From: Microbacterium sp. MF43
Lineage (GTDB): Bacteria > Actinomycetota > Actinomycetes > Actinomycetales > Microbacteriaceae
Assembly: GCF_012847295.1 (NCBI RefSeq)
Contig: NZ_JABBDY010000002.1
Coordinates: 806,001-870,000, forward strand
Direction: 5' to 3'
Length of the DNA stretch: 64,000 nucleotides
The notes below the pieces were generated by a model. The model did no database searches and was not told where the DNA came from. It worked only from the letters and a program-made list of their open reading frames with translations. Position 1 is the stretch's first letter, and the number at the start of each line of letters is the position of its first letter. Made by a program: the position numbers and the translations under genes. Shown piece after piece: positions 8,729 through 17,553 of this stretch.

Positions 8729-10723
8729 ATGACTCAACCGATGCCCCTGAAGCGTTCCACGGAGCCGCACGACTGGCTGTACAGCGTCGCGTTCATCCGC
8801 GCGCTCGAAGAGCACGCACTGACCCTCCGCCGTCAAGAGCTCGTGAGCGGGTCAATTCATGTGTGCGTAGGGCAGGAGACGGCGCCCGTCGTAGCGGCGG
8901 GCGTGTTGGATCAGCGAGATCGCGTTATCTCGACGTACCGCGGCCACGGGTGGGCACTCGCGAGCGGAGTCCCCCCAATGCAGTTGATGAGCGAGCTCCT
9001 CGGTCGAGGCACCGGTACCAATGGTGGCCGCGGCGGCTCGCCATATCTCTCCGCCCCGGAGTACGGATTCATCGGCGAAAACAGCATCGTCGGCGCCGGC
9101 GCACCTATCGCGAACGGAGTGGCGATGGGGCTGCGCGCCGCGGGCGAAGGCGGAGTCTGCGTCGTGGCTTTCGGCGACGGGGCGACCAACCAAGGCGCGG
9201 TCCACGAGGCGATGGTCTTCGCGGTCGCGCGTAATCTGCCGGTAATCTTCGTCTGCGAGAACAATGGCTGGTCGGAGATGACCCCGATCTCGGCGACAGT
9301 CCCCCACGTGTCGCTTGAGCAACGCGCAGCGGGCTATGGAATCAACACTCGAGTCGCCTCAGGTTCAGACCTGTCGACAATGCACGACGTGTTCGCCGAT
9401 GTCGTCGAACGCGCGCGACGTGGAGATGGACCCTCGTTTGTCGAGGTCCACTCGCCCCGCCTTCTGGGGCATTACAGCGGTGACATCGAACATTATCGCA
9501 GCGCCGAAGACAGGGCGTCCGCCGCGGCGCGCGACCCCCTCAAGCTCTTGGCGGCGCAGCTCGCCGATCAGTCGATAGACGAAAGGGGACGAGTCGACGC
9601 AATCATCGAGTCCGCTCGCGCCGCCGCCGACGAAGCCGTGCAGATTGCGCTCTCACAACCCCTACCTTCCGCCGAATCGGCCCTAGCCCACATCACCGCG
9701 GCAAAACCTCCGGCGTTCGCCTCGGCCGACGCCAGCGGCGCAAAGGAGGAGCTGACGTACGCTCAAGCGGTCAATCGCGCGCTGATATCCGAGATGTCGG
9801 AGAGGCCCGAGGTGGTGACGTTTGGCGAGGACATCGCGATACCAGGGGGCACGTTTGGGGTGACTCGAAACCTGTACAAGACCTTTGGCGAGGAGCGGGC
9901 GTTTGACACCCCCATCGCCGAAGCGGCGATTCTCGGCGCCGCCCTCGGTGCTTCCCTCGAGGGGTTGCGGCCGGTCGTCGAGATCATGTGGACAGATTTC
10001 CTCTTCGTCGCATTCGATCAGGTAGTCAATCAAATGTCCAACGTGCGCTATCTTTCGCGCGGATCACGTAGCGCGCCCCTTGTCGTGCGAATGCAGCAAG
10101 GGATTACGCCCGGCTCGTGCGCCCAACACTCCCAGAGCTTGGAGGCTCTGCTGGCTCACATCCCGGGTATCAAGGTGGGTCTCCCGTCTGACGCGCAGGA
10201 CGCCTATGCGATGCTGCGCGCCGCTGTCGCTGACCCCGACCCGGTCTTCATCATCGAATCGCGGGCGCTCTACGGCGAGAAGGCGGCCGTCGATCTCGGC
10301 GGGGCGACCGAAGCAGTAGGCGGCGCGCGGCTGTTGAAGCAGGGACACGACCTCCTCATCGTGACCTGGGGTCGGATGGCACGCACGGCGCTCCGCGCGG
10401 CCGAGCAGCTGGAGGCGTCCGGTGTGTCGGCTTCTGTGCTCGACCTCCGCTGGCTCAGTCCGCTCGACGACGAAGCGATTGGGAACGCACTCAAGTCCTC
10501 CGGGGGCAGGTTGCTCGTCGCGCACGAAGCGAATCTGACCGGCGGCTTCGGGGCGGAGGTGGCCGCGAGGGCCGCATCGAAGTACTTCTGGCTCCTTGAT
10601 GCTCCGGTGGCACGTGTTGCAATGCCGGACGTTCGAGTTCCTGCGTCTCCAACACTGCAAGAGGCAATCCTGCCGAACGCGGAGTGGATCGTCCGTGGGG
10701 CGATGGGCCTGGTGGGGCGATGA
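8729..10723 (+). CDS. Fused thiamine-diphosphate 2-oxoacid/acetoin dehydrogenase E1 alpha-beta
   Basis: 664 residues joining both E1 subunits. The alpha half (about 1-330) has HGWALASG and the thiamine-diphosphate motif GDGATNQG near residue 150 followed about 28 residues later by ENN. The beta half (about 343-664) has VVTFGEDIAIPGGTFGVT, the glutamate of FDTPIAEAAI and the usual C-terminal transketolase domain. Such E1 proteins decarboxylate 2-oxoacids or cleave acetoin-type hydroxyketones and pass the acyl group to an E2 lipoyl protein. No E2 or E3 gene is nearby, so it either borrows them or works as a stand-alone lyase. ATG at 8729 has GAGGA upstream. First gene of an eight-gene operon. 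Confidence 0.85.
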   Translation: MTQPMPLKRSTEPHDWLYSVAFIRALEEHALTLRRQELVSGSIHVCVGQETAPVVAAGVLDQRDRVISTYRGHGWALASGVPPMQLMSELLGRGTGTNGGRGGSPYLSAPEYGFIGENSIVGAGAPIANGVAMGLRAAGEGGVCVVAFGDGATNQGAVHEAMVFAVARNLPVIFVCENNGWSEMTPISATVPHVSLEQRAAGYGINTRVASGSDLSTMHDVFADVVERARRGDGPSFVEVHSPRLLGHYSGDIEHYRSAEDRASAAARDPLKLLAAQLADQSIDERGRVDAIIESARAAADEAVQIALSQPLPSAESALAHITAAKPPAFASADASGAKEELTYAQAVNRALISEMSERPEVVTFGEDIAIPGGTFGVTRNLYKTFGEERAFDTPIAEAAILGAALGASLEGLRPVVEIMWTDFLFVAFDQVVNQMSNVRYLSRGSRSAPLVVRMQQGITPGSCAQHSQSLEALLAHIPGIKVGLPSDAQDAYAMLRAAVADPDPVFIIESRALYGEKAAVDLGGATEAVGGARLLKQGHDLLIVTWGRMARTALRAAEQLEASGVSASVLDLRWLSPLDDEAIGNALKSSGGRLLVAHEANLTGGFGAEVAARAASKYFWLLDAPVARVAMPDVRVPASPTLQEAILPNAEWIVRGAMGLVGR

Positions 10724-11649
10724 CGTTCGATCTAGCTGGTCTCGACACCGTGTTTGACGGTGTCGATCACGCCGAGGACCTCTGCGCCCTCCGCGACGGA
10801 CGAGTCGCGTTTGGCGGTGAACGCGGACAGATCTATATCGGCGATCCAGCCTCTGGTCACTTTACTAAGGTCGCGTCCTGCGGGGGCAGGTCACTCGGAA
10901 TCGCAGCAGACGCATACGACAACCTTTATGTCTGCAACCCAGGCTTAGGGTCGGTTCTTCGGTACAACGCGGTGGACGGGTCGGTAGACACGGTGACCCG
11001 GGGGCCTCGCGACGTCGGGTTCGTGCACCTCAACTCACTCACGTTTGCCCCAGACGGTCGCGCATTCGTATCGGACTCCGGGTCATGGGGCGAGGATGAC
11101 GGGAGAGTTTACGAACTCCTCGGCAATGGGCAAACCCAACTGATGACGATGGAAGCCCCGAGGTTCACGAACGGCCTGGCGGTGGACCCATCGGGCCGCT
11201 ACCTCTACGTCGTTGAAAGTAGATTCGGCGTCTCGCGCTTCGCGATTGAGACGCACACGCTCGGGCGACGAGAAACCGTCCTGCCAACCGCCGGCCGGGT
11301 TCCCGACGGTCTCGCGTTCACCATCGACGGTGGGATGATCGTCTCCTTCTATCAACCCAACACGATCTGGAAAGTTGATCCGGACGGCCGCGTAGCGACA
11401 CTGCTTGAGGATCCGCAAGCATCTATGCTCGCCATGCCGACAAACGTCGCATTCGCGGGAGACCGTAACCGGACCCTTCTCATCGCCAACCTCGGCGCAC
11501 GAACGGTGGTCGCGCATGAGTTGACCGAGTCAGGAGCTCACCCCTTCCGGCCAGAAACGCCTCTGGCCGCCCGGTCATGCGGGGCCGGGCCAATTGACTC
11601 GACAACCGACGAGGTCGTCTCGGAAGATGAGCGGAGGGGCGGACGATGA
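10720..11649 (+). CDS. SMP-30/gluconolactonase family sugar lactonase
   Basis: 309 residues, a six-bladed propeller of the SMP-30/LRE family. Conserved segments are HLNSLTFAPDGRAFVSD, RFTNGLAVDPSGRYLYVVES and RVPDGLAFTIDGG, which hold the Asn and Asp metal ligands. It would open the sugar lactone made by a sugar dehydrogenase to the aldonate. The start at 10720 overlaps the E1 stop (ATGA), implying coupled translation. Confidence 0.85.
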   Translation: MTFDLAGLDTVFDGVDHAEDLCALRDGRVAFGGERGQIYIGDPASGHFTKVASCGGRSLGIAADAYDNLYVCNPGLGSVLRYNAVDGSVDTVTRGPRDVGFVHLNSLTFAPDGRAFVSDSGSWGEDDGRVYELLGNGQTQLMTMEAPRFTNGLAVDPSGRYLYVVESRFGVSRFAIETHTLGRRETVLPTAGRVPDGLAFTIDGGMIVSFYQPNTIWKVDPDGRVATLLEDPQASMLAMPTNVAFAGDRNRTLLIANLGARTVVAHELTESGAHPFRPETPLAARSCGAGPIDSTTDEVVSEDERRGGR

Positions 11650-12401
11650 CCGTCATCGTGACAGGCGGCGCCCGCGGGATAGGTCTGGCGTGCACTCGGC
11701 AGCTCCTCGAGCGCGGCGAGCGCGTAGTCGTGGTCGATCAAGACGTGGCCCCTCTCGACCGGACGCTGCAGGAATTCAGGTTGACGGAGGGGCTGGACCG
11801 CCTCGTCGCCGTATCTGGCGACGTCGCGGACACCAGCGTGCTGTCGGAGGCCTGCGAACTCGCCAGAGGCGTGGACGGAGTCGTTGCCTGTGCTGGCATC
11901 AGCCGCCCCGGTCCCACACTCACGTATCCGCGAGGCGCGTGGGACGCGATGATCGAGATCAACTTGAGCGCCGTCTTCGAGACATTTCGCGTCGCCCTAC
12001 CAGTCTTCACCGAGGGGGCATCCTTCGTGGCCATTTCCTCCATCTCGGGCAGCCAAGGATTCAGCGGGCGGGCCGCGTACTCCGCCACCAAAGCAGGGGT
12101 TGAGGGCCTCGTCCGGTCTCTCGCGATCGAGTATGCACCGCGGATCCGCGTGAACGCCGTCTCGCCTGGATACATCATGACGGACCTCGTGAGGCAAAAT
12201 CTCTCACGAGGCGTGATCGACGAAAACGAGATACTCGACCGCACCCCCATGGGCCGCTGGGGCGAGGCAAGCGACATCGCCGACGCCGTCGAGTTTCTTC
12301 TATCTCCAAAGTCTTCCTGGATCACGGGCAGCGTGCTGACCGTTGACGGCGGTTGGACGGCTCTTGGATTGGGAGGGTCCGACCGTGCCCCCCGATCTTG
12401 A
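11646..12401 (+). CDS. SDR family oxidoreductase (sugar or ketodeoxy-acid dehydrogenase)
   Basis: 251 residues, classical short-chain dehydrogenase: TGGARGIG cofactor loop at residues 6-13, ISSISG with the catalytic Ser near 138, YSATK (Tyr, Lys) near 148, and the C-terminal ITGSVLTVDGGW. In the operon it could oxidise the free sugar to the lactone or a 2-keto-3-deoxy acid to a diketo acid. Its ATG overlaps the lactonase stop, and its end overlaps the dehydratase start by 17 bases. Confidence 0.88.
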   Translation: MTVIVTGGARGIGLACTRQLLERGERVVVVDQDVAPLDRTLQEFRLTEGLDRLVAVSGDVADTSVLSEACELARGVDGVVACAGISRPGPTLTYPRGAWDAMIEINLSAVFETFRVALPVFTEGASFVAISSISGSQGFSGRAAYSATKAGVEGLVRSLAIEYAPRIRVNAVSPGYIMTDLVRQNLSRGVIDENEILDRTPMGRWGEASDIADAVEFLLSPKSSWITGSVLTVDGGWTALGLGGSDRAPRS

Positions 12402-13533
12402 TGAGCTAGCCGACCCGGGCGACCGCATCGCCTCGGTGATCGCCTACCAGTTCACGCTTCCACTTGAGAATCCGGTCCGTAATGGTACGACTCTCATTTC
12501 CGATCGAGAGTACGTGGTTACAGAGGTTTCCACGATTGCTGGGACGGTCGGCCGCGCAGTCGGCTTCACGCGCGGTGCCCCACTCGCAACGATCATCGAG
12601 AGTGTGATCGCGCCGTATGCGATCGGGCTGAATGCCTCGGCAGGCCGAGCGCTCGCCCGGACCCTGGCCCCTAACGCCGAGCGGTTCTGGGGAACGCGCG
12701 GGATGTTCCCGCGCGCGCTTTCACTTGTTGACATCGCCATGTGGGACGCGTGGGGATCGCAAGTGGGTTGGAGCATTAGCGATCTCGTCGGAGGCTCCGG
12801 CGAACAGACGGAGGTACTGGTCGCTCTGGGCTATTACCGCGACGGGAAGACTCTCGACATGCTCGCGGCGGAGTATGCGGAGATGGCGCAACGGGGTCAC
12901 CGCAAGTTCAAGATGATGGTGGGCGGGGACACCCCGGCTAACGATGCTCAGCGCGTACGGGTCGCTCTCGACGCCCTGCCGCACGACGCGAAGCTCTCCA
13001 TAGACGCAAACGGCAAGTGGGTTGATGCGCGTGAAGCGCTGTCGTTTCTGGAGATGCTTCCCTTCGTGCCGGACTTCGTCGAGGACCCGTTCGTGCCTGG
13101 TGACAGCCTCTCTCTTCGACGGCTTCGCCGCAGTTACTCCGGCCGCATCGCCATTGGCGAATGGGAGTCGGATGCCGCTAGCTTCCGCAGGTTGGTCGAC
13201 GAGGACCTATTGGACGTTGCGCGGATAGACGCGACCGCCTGCGGGGGGATCACGGGGTGGATTGATGCAGCCGCCATCGTCAAGTCCGCTGGTAAAGCGA
13301 TACTTCCGCACTACTTTCCCGAGATTCACGTCCACTTGGCGGGCCCGTTCGGCGCCGAGGCCCTTGAGACGGTCCCGGTCCAAACCGGCGCCGACAACTT
13401 CGATCAGCTGGTTGTCAAAGCGCCATGGGAGATGGAGCCGGTCACGGCAGCCGCCACGGCGCCGGGACTGGGAATTCTTTGGGACGAGAAGATCTTCCCC
13501 CGCAACCATCCGCCAGTGAGCGCGCACGCATGA
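12385..13533 (+). CDS. Enolase-superfamily sugar-acid dehydratase (mandelate racemase type)
   Basis: About 382 residues. Catalytic pattern of the mandelate racemase/muconate-lactonising subgroup: KFK near residue 173, three metal ligands in SIDANGK, VEDPF and IGEWE, and a base His in LPHYFPEIHVH. That set suits dehydration of an aldonate such as rhamnonate or fuconate to the 2-keto-3-deoxy acid. GTG at 12385 is chosen because a GGGAGGG site sits 7 bases before it; an earlier ATG at 12343 lies deep in the SDR gene. Confidence 0.85.
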   Translation: MPPDLDELADPGDRIASVIAYQFTLPLENPVRNGTTLISDREYVVTEVSTIAGTVGRAVGFTRGAPLATIIESVIAPYAIGLNASAGRALARTLAPNAERFWGTRGMFPRALSLVDIAMWDAWGSQVGWSISDLVGGSGEQTEVLVALGYYRDGKTLDMLAAEYAEMAQRGHRKFKMMVGGDTPANDAQRVRVALDALPHDAKLSIDANGKWVDAREALSFLEMLPFVPDFVEDPFVPGDSLSLRRLRRSYSGRIAIGEWESDAASFRRLVDEDLLDVARIDATACGGITGWIDAAAIVKSAGKAILPHYFPEIHVHLAGPFGAEALETVPVQTGADNFDQLVVKAPWEMEPVTAAATAPGLGILWDEKIFPRNHPPVSAHA

Positions 13534-14390
13534 GCCGGATACCCGCCCGACTGAAGCTGGGCGAAGAGGGGACTCTGACCGCCGAACTCCTGCCGCGCGC
13601 AGGCATGGGGGTGGGAGCGGTCCGGTTCGCGAATCGCCTTGTCAGTTGGCAACGTTCGGCTTACTCCACCGCGAGCAGCTCGCATGCAGACCCGTGGCTC
13701 AACGCCTTCTCCGGTGGACTGATCACCACGTGCGGCCTTCGCAACGTCGGCGCGCCGAGTGAAGGGCACGGGCTCCACGGCAGGTTCGCCCTCACTCCGA
13801 CCGAAACTGCTCGAGTGGATCGTCCAGCGAGCGATGTCTGGAGCGTTAGCGCGGAACTCAACGACGACATGTTGCACTGCAGCCGGACGGTGGTGGTGGA
13901 TTGCGCTCGCGGGTTTGTCGAGATCCTTGATGCGGTGCGGAATGACGGCGTCCTGCCAGAACCCGCACCCTTGCTGTATCACGTCAACTTTGGTGGTGAC
14001 TTGCTCGGCATCTCGACTTGTGTGCGACTCCAAAGCCGCGGATATGAGGCGAGGGACACGGCCTCCAACCTGGAATGCGGGCACTGGTCCGCTCCATCGA
14101 GTGTCGGGGCATCGCACGAGGTTGTTCTTGAGCATCAGTCTGTTGATGGAGAGGAGGGCGTCACGGTCATGAACTACGAGGCAGGCATCCGCGCTCACGT
14201 GCAGTGGACCGGATTGCATCGCCTTCATCAGTGGATCGACTTCCAACCCGGGTGGGGTGTGATGGCCATAGAACCGGCGAACTGCTCGCTCCTCGGGCGA
14301 CGTGTCGACCGTGAAAGTGGTCGCTTGCCCACTCTCGCACCCCGTGAGGTGCGCTGGACATCTGTTCGCGTCACGATGGAGGTGATATGA
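13530..14390 (+). CDS. DUF4432 family (galactose-mutarotase-like fold) protein
   Basis: 286 residues. The FSGGLITTCGLRNVG segment followed by HGLHGR near residue 75 is characteristic of DUF4432, a family with an aldose-1-epimerase-like beta-sandwich found in sugar-utilisation loci. A metal- or substrate-binding role is plausible but the reaction is unknown. The ATG at 13530 overlaps the dehydratase stop (ATGA); longer in-frame readings run into that gene. Confidence 0.8.
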   Translation: MSRIPARLKLGEEGTLTAELLPRAGMGVGAVRFANRLVSWQRSAYSTASSSHADPWLNAFSGGLITTCGLRNVGAPSEGHGLHGRFALTPTETARVDRPASDVWSVSAELNDDMLHCSRTVVVDCARGFVEILDAVRNDGVLPEPAPLLYHVNFGGDLLGISTCVRLQSRGYEARDTASNLECGHWSAPSSVGASHEVVLEHQSVDGEEGVTVMNYEAGIRAHVQWTGLHRLHQWIDFQPGWGVMAIEPANCSLLGRRVDRESGRLPTLAPREVRWTSVRVTMEVI

Positions 14391-15118
14391 CGAGGAGTTG
14401 TGTTGTCACGGGCGGTGCGGGAGGAATCGGGAATGCGATCGCGCAGGAACTGAGGACAGCGGGCTGGCACGTCGTTACTGTCGACATCGCTGGCTCGCCT
14501 CACGTCGAAGGTCATGTTGTCGGTGATGTTGCTGATCCATCGACCCATCAGCGCGCGGCACAGGCGGCGGAAGCGTTGGCGCCGCTCGGTGGCTGGGTGA
14601 ACTGTGCCGGCTACAACATCCTCGGTGCTGTTACTGAAGTGACCGAGGCGGAGTTGCGCCACGGGACCGACGTCAATCTGCTCGGCGTCTTTCACGGCAC
14701 CGCGGAGGCCTGCCGCCGGCTGGTCGAGGCCGACAGACCGGGCGCGATCGTGAACATCTCCTCGATTCAGGCAGCCGTAGGATTCCCCGGTTTCGCCGCC
14801 TATGCAATGACCAAAGGAGGCATTGAGGCTCTCAGCCGGCAGGTGGCGGCAGAGTACATCGCGCGCGGCATCCGATGCAATGTCGTCGCACCGGGACTAA
14901 TTCACAGCGAGATGAATGATCGCCTACTCGCCGCGAGCGCTCACCCAGAGACATTATCGGCACAGTGGGCGCAACTCACGCCGATGGGTCGTTGGGGTCA
15001 ACCCAAAGACGTCGCCGCCGCGGTGAGCTTCTTGCTTGGCCCAACATCCTCCTACATCACGGGAGAGGTTCTCGCTGTTAACGGCGGAGCTCTAACCATC
15101 GCGCGAGGTCACGGGTGA
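14387..15118 (+). CDS. SDR family oxidoreductase
   Basis: 243 residues, classical SDR: TGGAGGIG at residues 8-15, ISSIQAA with the Ser near 125, YAMTKGG with Tyr and Lys near 138-142, and ITGEVLAVNGG at the end. The second SDR of the operon; one probably oxidises the sugar and the other the 2-keto-3-deoxy acid, but the sequence does not say which. ATGA overlap with the DUF4432 gene and GTGA overlap with the hydrolase. Confidence 0.88.
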   Translation: MTRSCVVTGGAGGIGNAIAQELRTAGWHVVTVDIAGSPHVEGHVVGDVADPSTHQRAAQAAEALAPLGGWVNCAGYNILGAVTEVTEAELRHGTDVNLLGVFHGTAEACRRLVEADRPGAIVNISSIQAAVGFPGFAAYAMTKGGIEALSRQVAAEYIARGIRCNVVAPGLIHSEMNDRLLAASAHPETLSAQWAQLTPMGRWGQPKDVAAAVSFLLGPTSSYITGEVLAVNGGALTIARGHG

Positions 15119-15996
15119 GCGGTTCGCGCGAGGCGGAAGAGTTTTTTGCCGCGGTTGCGAAGATGCCGCCGGTCGGACTAACGCCGAGCACCTTGCGGAA
15201 GCGACGACACGAGCTTGCACGCGCGTTCGACGGTGGCCCGGACGTCGCTTTGGTGTCCGACGGACGGGTGGACGGTGTACCCGTTCGGCGATACTCTGCT
15301 GAGAAGGTCAACTCCGCCACGACCGGATACCCCCTCATCTATGTTCACGGCGGAGGGTGGGTTGCCGGAGACACGTCCACCCACGATGGAGTCTGCCGCG
15401 ATCTGTGCGCGTCGCTTGAGGTGGACGTGCTGTCGGTCGACTTTCGTCGACCCCCAGAAGACCCATACCCGTCCGCCGTCGAAGACGTCTCCGCCGTTAT
15501 CCGTAGTTTCACGCGCCGCGGGCTAGAAGTGCTGATCGCCGGCGACGGGAGCGGCGCCCACGTGGCCGTCCAGGCCGCCGTCCGCGCACCGGGGTGTGTC
15601 GCGGGGGCGCTGCTCATCCAGCCTGCCTGTGATCCTTCGCTCGTGGCCGACCAGTGGGACTCGCTGGGTTCCCGTGGCCTCCTCACCAAGACCGCGATGC
15701 GCTACTTCTGGTCGACCTACCTTGCGGGCGCGCGGCCTCTGGCGCTGTGGGACGAGGACCTCCGCCGCATGCCGCTGACCTGTGTGGTAACGACATCCCT
15801 TGACCCGTCCGCCGCTGAGGCTCATCGCCTGGTCGTCGAGATGCGCGCGGCTGGCGTAACGACTCACCACGTACATGCGCGGGGATATCCGCACGGCGCG
15901 TTTACTCTTCCCCGGGCCTTTCCGTCGGCGCGGCCCGTCCTACGAGAGGCTGCGGCGTGGCTGGTGAGCACTGCGCTGACAGACAATGAAAGGTAG
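15115..15996 (+). CDS. Alpha/beta hydrolase of the HSL type with altered nucleophile motif
   Basis: 293 residues. The oxyanion motif YVHGGGWVAGD near residue 80 and the HPHGAF-like histidine region near 262 (YPHGAFTLPRA) mark the hormone-sensitive-lipase branch; TSLDP near 227 supplies the acid. The elbow that normally reads GDSAG reads GDGSGAH here (about 142-148), so the aligned nucleophile position is Gly with Ser one place later. It may be a diketo-acid or ester hydrolase, or no longer a serine hydrolase at all. GTG start at 15115 overlaps the SDR stop. Confidence 0.78.
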   Translation: MSGSREAEEFFAAVAKMPPVGLTPSTLRKRRHELARAFDGGPDVALVSDGRVDGVPVRRYSAEKVNSATTGYPLIYVHGGGWVAGDTSTHDGVCRDLCASLEVDVLSVDFRRPPEDPYPSAVEDVSAVIRSFTRRGLEVLIAGDGSGAHVAVQAAVRAPGCVAGALLIQPACDPSLVADQWDSLGSRGLLTKTAMRYFWSTYLAGARPLALWDEDLRRMPLTCVVTTSLDPSAAEAHRLVVEMRAAGVTTHHVHARGYPHGAFTLPRAFPSARPVLREAAAWLVSTALTDNER

Positions 15997-16000
15997 ATCG

Positions 16001-16393
16001 GTGACAACGGGGTCATACTGGACGGCGCGGAGAACCACCCTGCGCACCGGGATGGAGGCGGAATACGAGCGCATCCATGCCCGTATTCCCTCCGCGCTGG
16101 CAGATAGCCTGCGCGAGAACGGAGTGCTGAGTTGGCACATCTGGCGAGACGGACAGTTCCTCTTCCACCACATAGAAACATCGCGTCCCTATGACACCGT
16201 CATCGATGACTTGGAGAGTTCAAGCTCTCCGTTACCCGAATGGGAGTTCACGATGAGCCAACTCCTCGACCCCGCGAGAGACTCCGACATACGCCTTCGC
16301 AGCGTCTGGAGGCTCGATGAGAATGGCCAATCGAACGGTGTCTCCCCGCACACGGACCCTCGAAGCGGCGCTTGGCGCGACTCCACCCTTTAG
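16001..16393 (+). CDS. L-rhamnose mutarotase-like protein (RhaM family)
   Basis: About 130 residues, ferredoxin-like alpha+beta barrel of the RhaM/DUF718 family: RTGMEAEYERIHARIPSAL, then WHIWRDGQFLFHHIE and WEFTMSQLLDP. The family interconverts anomers of deoxysugars, which suggests a rhamnose- or fucose-like substrate for the operon. GTG at 16001 is preferred (GAAAGG upstream, 4 bases after the hydrolase stop); an ATG at 15986 overlapping that gene is possible. Last gene of the operon. Confidence 0.75.
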   Translation: MTTGSYWTARRTTLRTGMEAEYERIHARIPSALADSLRENGVLSWHIWRDGQFLFHHIETSRPYDTVIDDLESSSSPLPEWEFTMSQLLDPARDSDIRLRSVWRLDENGQSNGVSPHTDPRSGAWRDSTL

Positions 16394-16508
16394 GGAGGAG
16401 GCTGCCGCTCCTCACCGCGTAGATCGGGTTGGTCCCAAATGTCAGAGGTCAAGAACGAGCCCGACGTAGCGCGGGATGCCGCGCTGCAGCGGGATCAATG
16501 GGTCGCGG

Positions 16509-17093
16509 TTACCGTAGATGTCGGCTGGCGCGACCGCGCTGCACGATCCAGGCGGCTTCGCGGTTCGCGGCCGTGACCGCGAGGTCAAGGTCGTCGCCGA
16601 GCGCGAGTAGGGCTGCGAGGGTTCCGGCGAAGGCATCTCCGGCGCCCGTGGTGTCGACGACGTTGACGGGCTCTCCGCGCACGTGTCGCACGGCTGATCC
16701 GTGTGAGATGAAGGCGCCGCGGCTGCCGGCGGTGAGGACGACGCTGCGGCTGACTTCGGCGAGAGCCAGCGCGAGTTCGGCTCGGTCGTTCGTTGCGAGG
16801 CTGACGATGCTGCGCGCTTCGCCCTCGTTCACCAGCAGCGGGTCAGCGTTGCGGAGAGAGTCGGCCGCGAGCGGGCTCACCGGGCTGGCATTGAGTATCA
16901 AGCGTCGGGACGTCACCTCGCACCGGGAGATCACCGCGGGCGGGACGGACTCTGGGATCTCGAGCTGGATGAGGACGACGGAAGGCTGGAGCGCGTCGAG
17001 GCTTGCAACAACGGCGTCGGGCTGCAATTGCGCACTCGCCATCGGCATGACGATGATGATGTTCGGGACCCCTCCGGCAGACCATAGGAGACT
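16509..17093 (-). pseudogene. PfkB/ribokinase family sugar kinase, 5'-truncated remnant
   Basis: The reading frame keeps the C-terminal two thirds of a PfkB kinase: LIQLEIPESV, LNASPVSPL, NEGEARSI, VVLTAGSRGAF and the catalytic anion-hole motif DTTGAGDAFAGT with the Asp base. It parallels the intact kinase at 43865-44800. The N-terminal third with the GGKGANQA substrate motif is missing, replaced by unrelated sequence that leads into the IS element at 17166. Probably a former sugar kinase gene of an adjacent locus, lost by transposition and rearrangement. The exact break is not visible; homology fades near 17085-17095. Confidence 0.75.
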
Positions 17094-17235
17094 AGGTGTG
17101 ATGTCCAGGGACGTTGTTTCGGGACTTGGCCCGGGAGTAGTTGAGTAGCGTAGGCCTCCCGGTGGGGGTCTGCTGCACGGATAGGTGACATCTGATCTGG
17201 CTTGCCTGGGAGGGTGGGCCTGGAAGGATGCCATC

Positions 17236-17553
17236 GTGCCCAAGCCCTATCCGAAGTAGTTCCGTGACGATGTGGTGCGCGTCGCGGAGAACCGCGAACC
17301 CGGAGTCACTGTCGAGCAGATCGCCAAAGACTTCGGGGTTCATCCGATGACGCTCACGAAGTGGCTCGCTCGCTCTCGCGCCGTTGAGCGAGCTGTCGAG
17401 ACCGGGTCATCTTCGCCGGGCGACCGTGACGCGGAGTTGCGGGAGCTGCGTCAACGCAACCGGCTGCTCGAGCAGGAAGTCGAAGTCCTGCGTCGGGCGA
17501 CGGCGTATCTGTCGCAGGCGCATCTGCCGGGAAAGGGCTCTACCCGCTCGTGA
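17236..17553 (+). pseudogene. IS3-family transposase OrfA with early stop codon
   Basis: HTH protein of the IS3 OrfA type: VTVEQIAKDFGVHPMTLTKW helix-turn-helix and a leucine-zipper-like ELRQRNRLLEQEVEVLRRA coiled coil, about 105 residues. Translation from the natural GTG at 17236 reads seven residues (VPKPYPK) and then TAG at 17257-17259, where relatives have Glu (K-E-F-R). A restart at GTG 17272 would keep the HTH but lose the N-terminal dozen residues. Downstream, GGGAAAG at 17529-17535 is a perfect -1 slippery heptamer leading into orfB. Confidence 0.8.
17529..17535 (+). promoter_or_regulatory. Programmed -1 frameshift heptamer
   Basis: G GGA AAG in the OrfA frame fits X XXY YYZ. Slipping back one base gives GGG AAA and continues in the OrfB frame as GKGLYPLVRELAADG, which matches the usual OrfAB fusion of IS3 elements. 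It lies 18 bases before the orfA stop. Confidence 0.7.

Noticed and set aside
17092-17165. Possible second IS end left of the IS3 element (GATGTCC near 17100)
   Set aside because: Only a 7-base match to the repeats right of the element; insufficient to define an IS end.
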